From Diphasiastrum complanatum (taxonomy: Eukaryota; Streptophyta; Lycopodiopsida; Lycopodiales; Lycopodiaceae): a stretch of 64,000 nt of DNA. The position numbers and the translations under genes are program-made. Shown here in pieces: positions 57,112 through 64,000 of this stretch. Position 1 is the stretch's first letter; each line of letters begins with the position of its first letter. The notes below the pieces were generated by a model, which searched no databases, was not told the origin of the DNA, and was given only the letters and a program-made list of their open reading frames with translations. The stretch is from the NCBI GenBank assembly GCA_029204225.1, contig CM055111.1, positions 25,734,761 through 25,798,760 of the forward strand. The letters are read 5' to 3'.

Positions 57112-58107
57112 TGTGATGCCATGGAAATGTTAAATATTAAATATCAACATAAATATGGCATGATATACTCAAAAATAAAGATATGAGCTGGATAAGTATA
57201 AATCATGAAGAGGCCTAAGTCATTTTTCGGGAATATATCTCCTAAGTACTTGCCTTGTAATTAAGGACAAGACCTTTTAAAGAAAAAGACATTGTCTTGG
57301 ACAACCTTTACTAGGTTGTCCATACGAAACAACTAGATAGGAAAAGACATGATAAACTAAAGTAACTTTAACTCATAGTTAAGTATACCTCCTATGGTAT
57401 AGGTGAACGTATTTTCAGTCTAATCGTTAACTAGACCCTTTCGCGGGAGCGACGCACCTGTTGTTTTAAGAGGTGTATTTGTTCCCCTCGTAGAACATAT
57501 ATTGATCTCACACATCAGTCTCGATCATTGAGAGAGAAGATTTTATGCTTATGTAAGAGATTGAAGAAGTGAATGAGTTCTATGAGTTATTCTCTCTTAT
57601 CTCTGTTCTCCGCACTGTTGAGTGTGAGTGATCTGGAGTCTGCTAACAATCTCTAATGCATTACATGAATTTCTCTCTGATCAGACAGACGCTCTAGTGC
57701 ATTACAGTCGTTTGTTGAGTTTCCGTAAAGCATGCTCTAAAGAACTGTCTTTAAACTATCTTATTCGTCTGTCGCGAATACTTTCTTTTCGGCACTCGAA
57801 TAACAACTATCTTTGGTACAGTCTAGCACGATCATTGAATAAAGCTATATGTATACATACGAGATGATAGTCCCTGTATGAAGAATTAAGTCTCTGATCT
57901 GTCTTCCTGATTGGAATTGACATAAGTTTCTAACGTATTCTAAAACTCTTCGTGTTCTTTAACCATTAAATTGGACTTTAGTTGTTGAGGACTTCTGTCT
58001 AGAAACAAATAGTTCGCGAATGCGAATAATTAATTGTCTGCACAATCATGAATACATCGAACAATTCTCGATTCTCTGTTAACATCTTAATCAGCCAGAG
58101 TGTAGTA
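57112..58107 (+). repeat. Gypsy X element, 5' LTR, first part
   Basis: Starts TGTGATGCCATGGAAATG and is homologous to 48345-49561 in reverse complement. It is interrupted by TR-G after TAGTA (58103-58107) and continues at 63681. Flank before the start: AGGGT. Confidence 0.88.
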
Positions 58108-58754
58108 TGTGAAAAATACAGATCCTAAGTGGATCTAAACTCCAAGATCATTGGCTTGAATGCTTGCACTCCAAACTACATAAGCTAGGAATTGGCAACA
58201 CATTCTATGCTACCTAGAATGCAAAGAACTTGATCAAAAAGCATTTATCACAAATGGAAACTTCCATAAACATCAAGTGCGGCCCAAAATAGCATTATAC
58301 AGTCCATAATACATCAGCCTACCACTTTTGGAAAGCACCTAAGATCATACACACAAAGCTTGAACTCAGTCACTACACAATGCCAACAATGGAAGGAGAA
58401 CCCAATAGAAAAATCTCTCATTAAGCAAATGAATACAATGGATCTGCTCCAACCTGTTTCTCCACGGCCTACCTGCTATATATAGCTGAGAGAGATGACT
58501 CTCTCTCCTCTCTCTAGACCCTCCTTACCTAAAATATGCCCTATATAGGTAAAATTGGCATATATGTCCAAAATACATGAAAATGGACTCATTTCGAAGG
58601 TCTTGAAGTTTGACACTTCTTCATACTGAAAAAATACACTTACTAAAAATATCTAGACCTGTTTCACACGTGTGAAAAGTCAGATCCTAAACTATGTGCC
58701 ATTTTTAGCAATTTTGGCCTAAAACTAGACAAGGAAATGTTGACAATTTTCACA
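58108..58754 (-). repeat. 3' LTR of TR-G
   Basis: 647 bp, TGTGAAAAATACAG to AATTTTCACA in plus reading. By eye it differs from the 5' LTR at two positions (ATACAG/ATATAG at 58119; CTCAGTC/CTCAATC). TATA-like CTATATATAG at 58476-58485 and the 16-bp palindrome TTTCACACGTGTGAAA at 58662-58677. Confidence 0.95.
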
Positions 58755-58764
58755 CTCCCTCTTC
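58755..58764 (-). other. Polypurine tract of TR-G
   Basis: GAAGAGGGAG on the minus strand, directly before the 3' LTR and three bases after the downstream ORF's stop codon. Confidence 0.85.
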
Positions 58765-58767
58765 AAC

Positions 58768-59307
58768 TTAACTTGCTAGTTTTACAACACTACTTTGTTC
58801 CAACTTAAGAATGATCTCCATCATCAGAATAGATCTCTTCTCAAGGATCCTAATATGTACAAAATAGGACACAACATAATTGATATAGATAATAGTGTCC
58901 ATATAGGATGCTTCACTATTTCTTACATCAATTTTACATAGAATCATAAAAATGGTACATGTAAAAGAACATAGAATCTCAATTAATGAATTCCTCCATG
59001 TATCCATCTCTGGTTTCTCTGTAAAATAGCAGCAAACAAGTTGTAAATGAAAGTGATCAACAAGTGTTTGCATGCCTCCTCCACATTTCACTATACATAT
59101 AGTGAATGCAACATGTATCTCCATGAATGAACTTCCATCACCACCTTGCCTTTGTAGATCTTCAATCCATGAAAGCCTTTGAGTGAATGAATGCCAAAAA
59201 GATGTGTTCCCTACTCCATTTGAATGACCAAAACCTGAACTTGAAATACTTGAAGTACCTCCACAAGATTTGCACACAACGCTTGATCCTACAATGTCAA
59301 CAAGTTG
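58768..59307 (-). CDS. TR-G reading frame, part after the in-frame TGA
   Basis: An open stretch of 179 codons in the same frame as the gag fusion, directly after its TGA (59308-59310). It reads QLVDIVGSSVVCKSCGGTSS, SWIEDLQRQGGDGSSFMEIH, WRNSLIEILCSFTCTIFMIL and KRSILMMEIILKLEQSSVVK, and stops at 58768-58770 beside the polypurine tract. There is no ATG at its start; the first Met is far inside. It is probably the former C-terminus of the fusion, lost by a recent nonsense change, or reached by readthrough. No known family recognised. Confidence 0.6.
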   Translation of the reverse strand, partial: QLVDIVGSSVVCKSCGGTSSISSSGFGHSNGVGNTSFWHSFTQRLSWIEDLQRQGGDGSSFMEIHVAFTICIVKCGGGMQTLVDHFHLQLVCCYFTEKPEMDTWRNSLIEILCSFTCTIFMILCKIDVRNSEASYMDTIIYINYVVSYFVHIRILEKRSILMMEIILKLEQSSVVKLAS

Positions 59308-61860
59308 TCAATTTGCCAACACTAGAATACTAGATCTTGAACTTTGTTCAAAAGAAAACATATTGACCACTTCAATACCTTTCAAGATCTGAATGAATTC
59401 ATGTACTTGATCATACAAACCAGCAATGATAACTATTCCATCTCCAAGATCCAAAGGATGCAAAACTATGGAACTAGTTTTATTGAAATTTGACAATTTC
59501 AACACATTGACATAACAATGTTCATACATGAGATTAGGCAAGTGAGGTAGAGTAAGAAGACACTTCCTTGCAGCTCCAAAGACCTTACTTGAACCTTCAA
59601 GAACCTGTAAAAACAGATCCAAAATGCCTTGACCATTTGTCTCTTCTTTGATGCTTGTCACTAGCTTCGAATTGCCACTTGTCTCTTGGTGTTGATGAAG
59701 CAATCCAAGATCAACCTCTTGATCTTCCAATAAGACATCAAAGATCTTGCATATGTGAACATCTTCAGATCTGAAACTCTGAAGATACTCCCTCTCAAAC
59801 ACATGATTAAGATCCCACAAGATCTCATCAATGCTCAAATTTGACCCTTCACTATAGTTAGTGAAAACAATGCCACCATCATAAACCAAAAGATAGATTC
59901 CAACATTTCCATTTAACATGAAGTAGAGTAGGTGAAGATGAGTATCAAACCTAATCAAAACAGCCCTCTTGAGTTCATAACAAACCTCAATAAGCTCACC
60001 AATGATATCTCCCTTGCCTTGAAGAAGTTGCCACTTGAGTTGCTCCATGTAGTCTTCTTCAACCAACCTTTTGCCATCTTGACCATGAATGAACAATCCA
60101 CCACAATCATAGAATGCTTTGAGTTGATGAAGAGATGTTAGATCCATGCTTTGGATCTTCCCAAGAACCACTCTTCCATTGCCCTTTCCTTCACAAGACT
60201 CCCTCTTAATGCTAGCACCACAAAAGTTAGAAACCTCCCTCTTGATAGTTGCACCATAAGAAGTAGAAGACTCTTGAATATTAGAAGCCAAGAAAAGAAT
60301 CCTTAGTACCTTCAACATAAGAGTGATTGAAGTACTCTCTCTTTTCAAACATGAACTTCTACTCAATGATTTAGGTAATGAGTCATATGATAATGATTCT
60401 TCCTCACTATCGTTCATAAAAACATCATTCAAAGTACATCCTACTTTGAACACTTCACATACTTCTCTTCCTTTTGACTTGTGATCTCCCTCACCAAGTC
60501 TCATGATAGAAACCTTTGATCTACTCTTTTTATGAAGAAATGTGACACCACTTGTTGCACAAATGATTTTATCACAAAAAGATGTAAAAGAACCATTTCC
60601 TTCAAGCATGCTCAAAGCACCATCATCTTTTCCCACATGATTACATACATCAATATGAAAAGAATTAGAAGAACAACCATCTTCTTGCAAAGAATGACAC
60701 TTAGCATCTCCATCTTTTTCCATATGAACAAACAAGTCATTAGCAACAATCACTTCCAAAGAAGAATCTTCATCAACTCCATTGATGAAGTTAGCTCCTT
60801 CCTTACCTTTTCCATTTTTGCACTTGCCATCTAGCACCATTGAAGAACCACCAAGCCTTGGAAGTCCATGAGTAGAAGAGTACAAACATGATGCTAATTT
60901 AGCTCCACATGACTCCATATGACTAGTAGGTAACACTAGTGCATCTTCAAGATCCAATGGATCCAAAAAATTGACCATAGATTCACCAAAGCTTGCCAAG
61001 TTAGCACAACAATTATCATCTCCAAGAAGTACATTAGATCTCAACCTAGATCTAGCATTTTGTTTCTTATGGCATTCATTTGCAAAATGTCCTTTTATCC
61101 CACAATAAAAGCACTTGAACTTTGACTTATTGTTCTTAGTAGAAGAGGAAGAGGAAGAGTGATCATCATGATCAAAGTTACCACCTTTGGACCATTTCCC
61201 TTTGCCTTTACCTTTGCCCTTGAATTTGCCTTTTGTGAAGAAAGCCTCTTCACCTCCACCTTGCAAGGATGCACCATCAAGCTTTGATTGCAACCTATGT
61301 TCTTCAGCCAATAAGATTTCTTGCAAGTCAACCACACTTGGCAAGACTCTTTGAATGGCAAAACTTTGCACAAGGTTAGCATGTTCATTTAGCAAACCAT
61401 TCAACATAACTTGGACTATTTCACCATCTTTTATGTTCTCATCAATGCATGCTAAATCATCACTTAGGGACTTAACTCTCAAGATAAATGCATGAGCACT
61501 TTCACCCTCTCTTTGCCTACTAGAAAATATTTGTCTCCTTAGGGTCAATACCCTAGATGTGGACTTTGATTCAAAGAGCTTCTTTAAGGCATTCCATGCC
61601 TCACTTGCACTTTGACACTTTCCAACTTCCTTGAGAAGTTCATTTGTAACATTCATTTTAATGATATGAAGAGCCCTTTTGGCCTTCTTATCAAACCTTT
61701 GTTGCTCTTGAAGTGTGAGAGGTCTCTCTTCAATTTCTGCAACTATGTCCATGAGTTCATTCAACTCAAGTAAGGACTCCATCCTCACTTTCCAAGTAGA
61801 GTAGTTTGATGAACTCAACCTTTCACTAGACTCTAGCATGATCCCACCATTGGAAGCCAT
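59308..61860 (-). CDS. TR-G gag fusion protein
   Basis: An open frame of 850 codons. Residues about 1-200 are copia Gag: MASNGGIMLESSERLSSSNY, then AKRALHIIKMNVTNELLKEV, SASEAWNALKKLFESKSTSR and VQVMLNGLLNEHANLVQSFA. A Lys/Gly tract (FKGKGKGKGKWSK) and a Ser run follow. The CCHC knuckle CFYCGIKGHFANEC is at about 250-263. From 270 on the protein matches nothing I know. It is rich in Ser, Asp, Cys and His (e.g. DDNCCANLASFGES, CHSLQEDGCSSNSFHIDVCN), with later pieces such as LKAFYDCGGLFIHGQDGKRL, LLYFMLNGNVGIYLLVYDGG and LDLGDGIVIIAGLYDQVHEF. No DSGA protease or other pol motif appears. Gag should bind and package the element RNA; the role of the extra part is unknown. It ends in TGA with open frame beyond. 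Start chosen by homology to other copia Gag starts (MxSxGG.LxESSERL). Confidence 0.85.
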   Translation of the reverse strand: MASNGGIMLESSERLSSSNYSTWKVRMESLLELNELMDIVAEIEERPLTLQEQQRFDKKAKRALHIIKMNVTNELLKEVGKCQSASEAWNALKKLFESKSTSRVLTLRRQIFSSRQREGESAHAFILRVKSLSDDLACIDENIKDGEIVQVMLNGLLNEHANLVQSFAIQRVLPSVVDLQEILLAEEHRLQSKLDGASLQGGGEEAFFTKGKFKGKGKGKGKWSKGGNFDHDDHSSSSSSTKNNKSKFKCFYCGIKGHFANECHKKQNARSRLRSNVLLGDDNCCANLASFGESMVNFLDPLDLEDALVLPTSHMESCGAKLASCLYSSTHGLPRLGGSSMVLDGKCKNGKGKEGANFINGVDEDSSLEVIVANDLFVHMEKDGDAKCHSLQEDGCSSNSFHIDVCNHVGKDDGALSMLEGNGSFTSFCDKIICATSGVTFLHKKSRSKVSIMRLGEGDHKSKGREVCEVFKVGCTLNDVFMNDSEEESLSYDSLPKSLSRSSCLKRESTSITLMLKVLRILFLASNIQESSTSYGATIKREVSNFCGASIKRESCEGKGNGRVVLGKIQSMDLTSLHQLKAFYDCGGLFIHGQDGKRLVEEDYMEQLKWQLLQGKGDIIGELIEVCYELKRAVLIRFDTHLHLLYFMLNGNVGIYLLVYDGGIVFTNYSEGSNLSIDEILWDLNHVFEREYLQSFRSEDVHICKIFDVLLEDQEVDLGLLHQHQETSGNSKLVTSIKEETNGQGILDLFLQVLEGSSKVFGAARKCLLTLPHLPNLMYEHCYVNVLKLSNFNKTSSIVLHPLDLGDGIVIIAGLYDQVHEFIQILKGIEVVNMFSFEQSSRSSILVLAN

Positions 61861-63021
61861 GATTCTAATGTTTCTTCAACTTTTAGGTTCTGTCCTAAAG
61901 CACTTAGCACTCACTTTTCTCTCAACAAATGATAGATAAAGATATCTATGAAGATTTAGGACCCTAAAACACTTCTATCTTGAACCTAGATGGTTTCCAA
62001 GCATAGAAAGGAAGATTGAAACACATGCAACACTTTGCACACACTAAGAATGGATTACAAAATCAAACCAACCTGAACACACTCTTTCTTAAGCTCTCAA
62101 ACTTTCCAGCAAGTGACCAAATCAAGTTATGGTGTGAAGAGTTACTTGCATTCTTAGAAAATACCCAAAACTAGGATGCCAAGATTACCTAGTAATGAAC
62201 AAACTTGATCAACATATGATCAACACACTAAGATATTGATTCAACCTGTAAAACCACATGTAAACCACACTTCTAAAAGTTTATAAACTCCAGCAAGTGA
62301 TAAATACAAGATTTAGAGGTGAATGAATGAGCACACTTAGTGAATCACAAGACTAGCTTCACTATCTTGTCAAATCTTGGTGTTTAGATGTAGATCTAAG
62401 ATCACTTCACATGAGAATGTTCCTCAACCTGTTAAGAACCTGAAAACACACTTGCATAATGGTTAACACCTTCCAGCAAATGCTCCAATCAAATTACATA
62501 AGGAGAATTACTTACATGCTCAACAAAGTACACCAAAATTTATGCCAAAATTGATGACAATCTTTACAATATGCTCTTCACAATGGAGCTTACAATATGT
62601 TCACCCAAAAAAAGGGGATCTTTCATCCAAATGGGAGCTTTGCTCAGCCTTTAGGAGAATTACAACTCACTCAAAAGAGCATTTGTCATCCACTTAAGGA
62701 GAAGTTTCATCCACTTAAGGAGAGTGTTCATCCAAGAATGGAGATTGTCAACAATAGGATTGAAAAGAACATTGTTAGTATTGAATATGCACAAGCCTCA
62801 CAATCACAAATGATTAGGTGTTATGATCTAATCCAAAATAGTTTCTTTTCAGCCTCTGATCTTCAATAGACCTGAAATATGCTTTTGATCCACAAGTTCA
62901 ACTCACAAAACAAAGGTTAGTAAGATTTGATCAACAAAGCAATGCAAAATCATGCTAGAACTTGATCAAACATCCAAATATCACCAAAAATGGAATACTT
63001 ACTGTAAATAGAAGCCAACCA
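61861..63021 (-). repeat. TR-G leader with degenerate repeats
   Basis: Untranslated leader of about 1.16 kb. Three diverged units (about 62065-62160, 62240-62340, 62425-62525) share CAACCTG, an A/C-rich stretch, TCCAGCAARTG, a CAAAT/AAATAC-like piece and a GARTTACTT- or GAATGA-like end. At 62686-62750, shorter units repeat CATCCACTTAAGGAGA (21-bp spacing). A plus-strand open frame at 62597-62869 covers the short repeats and is probably chance. Confidence 0.65.
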
Positions 63022-63033
63022 GCTCTGATACCA
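63022..63033 (-). other. Primer-binding site of TR-G
   Basis: GCTCTGATACCA on the plus strand, adjoining the 5' LTR at 63034. Confidence 0.95.
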
Positions 63034-63680
63034 TGTGAAAAATATAGATCCTAAGTGGATCTAAACTCCAAGATCATTGGCTTGAATGCTTGCACTCCAA
63101 ACTACATAAGCTAGGAATTGGCAACACATTCTATGCTACCTAGAATGCAAAGAACTTGATCAAAAAGCATTTATCACAAATGGAAACTTCCATAAACATC
63201 AAGTGCGGCCCAAAATAGCATTATACAGTCCATAATACATCAGCCTACCACTTTTGGAAAGCACCTAAGATCATACACACAAAGCTTGAACTCAATCACT
63301 ACACAATGCCAACAATGGAAGGAGAACCCAATAGAAAAATCTCTCATTAAGCAAATGAATACAATGGATCTGCTCCAACCTGTTTCTCCACGGCCTACCT
63401 GCTATATATAGCTGAGAGAGATGACTCTCTCTCCTCTCTCTAGACCCTCCTTACCTAAAATATGCCCTATATAGGTAAAATTGGCATATATGTCCAAAAT
63501 ACATGAAAATGGACTCATTTCGAAGGTCTTGAAGTTTGACACTTCTTCATACTGAAAAAATACACTTACTAAAAATATCTAGACCTGTTTCACACGTGTG
63601 AAAAGTCAGATCCTAAACTATGTGCCATTTTTAGCAATTTTGGCCTAAAACTAGACAAGGAAATGTTGACAATTTTCACA
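63034..63680 (-). repeat. 5' LTR of TR-G
   Basis: 647 bp, the same length as the other LTR. TATA-like CTATATATAG at 63402-63411; palindrome TTTCACACGTGTGAAA at 63588-63603, in the U3 side of the minus-strand promoter. Confidence 0.95.
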
Positions 63681-63960
63681 TAGTACCGCTGTACTACTCT
63701 GATAACATCTCATCTGTAGAATGCGCTTCATCCAATTCGATAGAGGCCAGATTGTTGTTTTGAATTTATTAACACTACTCATCCCAAATATGAATAATAC
63801 TGGTTACTTTTTAATGTCTGTCAACGACCAGAATAACACTCAAAACCACTTGCCATAATTGTACCAAAAACATAACTTTCTAAAGTTGTCCTCTGCGGGA
63901 ACGACATTATTTACTATGAAATCTATATTAACCCTATTGGTATAGTATAACATATACCAA
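63681..63960 (+). repeat. Gypsy X element, 5' LTR, second part
   Basis: Continues the LTR broken at 58107, starting with the duplicated TAGTA. It matches 48360-48600 in reverse complement (e.g. TGATAACATCTCAT, GATAGAGGCCAGATTGTTG). The end is near 63958-63962, just before the primer site. Confidence 0.85.
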
Positions 63961-63964
63961 TTTT

Positions 63965-63982
63965 TGGCGCTGTTGCCGGGGA
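63965..63982 (+). other. Primer-binding site of the gypsy X element
   Basis: TGGCGCTGTTGCCGGGGA, the tRNA-Asp type of plant gypsy elements (Athila/Tat group), one base from TGGCGCCGTTGCCGGGGA. The rest of the element lies beyond the window. Confidence 0.85.
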
Positions 63983-64000
63983 TAGTTTAGGAAAGTTATA

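Larger units (their letters stand above)
58108..63680 (-). mobile_element. TR-G: young non-autonomous LTR element encoding a gag fusion
   Basis: A 5573-bp element with 647-bp LTRs at both ends and the target-site duplication TAGTA (58103-58107 and 63681-63685), inserted in a gypsy X LTR. On the minus strand it has a copia-type primer site (63022-63033), a 1.16-kb leader, one long gag-fusion frame and a polypurine tract (58755-58764). There is no protease, integrase, RT or RNase H. The structure matches what are called TR-GAG elements in plants (terminal repeats with gag only). The enzymes must come from autonomous copia elements in the same genome. Confidence 0.93.

Noticed and set aside
62597-62869. 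A 90-codon plus-strand frame in the TR-G leader
   Set aside because: Antisense to the element and built largely on short tandem repeats.
1-64000. tRNA, rRNA, organelle or bacterial genes
   Set aside because: No such sequence was recognised on either strand; the tRNA-like words are primer-binding sites beside LTRs.

Overview
This is plant nuclear DNA from a large, repeat-rich genome. The evidence is the density of Ty1/copia and Ty3/gypsy LTR retrotransposons, copia primer-binding sites of the initiator-Met type (TGGTATCAGAGC), one gypsy primer-binding site of the tRNA-Asp type, and a receptor-like kinase gene with GT-AG introns typical of land plants. A gymnosperm or fern would fit, but the sequence alone does not settle the species. 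Nearly all of the 64 kb is nested, broken retrotransposons. The only host-type gene is the kinase-domain half of a receptor-like kinase (8726-10829, minus).

Layout. 1-3722: copia A (plus) inserted into a minus-strand copia (D2). 3723-6000: a minus copia gag-protease piece (J) joined head-to-head to a plus copia RNase H, then LTR-like sequence. 6090-7205: degenerate coding-like sequence and GA/AT microsatellites. 7206-8725: nothing recognised. 8726-10829: kinase gene. 10900-14916: copia B2 (plus), ending in a micro-inversion. 14917-18635: gypsy-1 leader and pol (plus). 18640-23800: pieces of minus and plus copia and of a minus gypsy. 23830-28230: gypsy-2 pol followed by a third ORF (plus). 28640-29400: hairpin repeats. 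29571-32610: copia C1 (plus). 34045-37099: copia D1 (minus). 37154-43419: a structurally complete copia, B1, with target-site duplication GTTCT, inserted in copia E. 43950-45736: copia F (plus). 46066-48229: copia C2 (plus). 48345-56576: minus gypsy-3 with LTR X, the third ORF and pol. A plus-strand gypsy of the LTR-X family (5' LTR 57112 to about 63960, then a primer-binding site) runs off the right end. Its LTR is split by TR-G (58108-63680), a very young non-autonomous element.

Main points of interest. (1) TR-G has two 647-bp LTRs that differ at only two positions by eye. It has a copia-type primer-binding site and a polypurine tract. Its single long reading frame joins a copia gag with zinc knuckle to about 770 residues of unrecognised protein, with no protease, integrase or reverse transcriptase. 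One in-frame TGA splits the frame. (2) Gypsy-2 and gypsy-3, on opposite strands, both carry a third ORF after pol. It has a coiled coil and a C-terminal domain that can be aligned between the two copies. (3) LTRs of several otherwise different copia families share the palindrome CACACGTGTG, a G-box core. (4) The kinase gene has intact splice sites and catalytic motifs, but its ectodomain exons are absent from the window.

These elements interact mainly by nesting. A sits in D2, D2 in J, B1 and D1 in E, a solo LTR in the gypsy-3 third ORF, and TR-G in the X LTR. TR-G and the deletion derivatives would need enzymes supplied by other copia elements to move. Coordinates of truncated ends are approximate to a few tens of bases unless a terminal motif or duplication is quoted.
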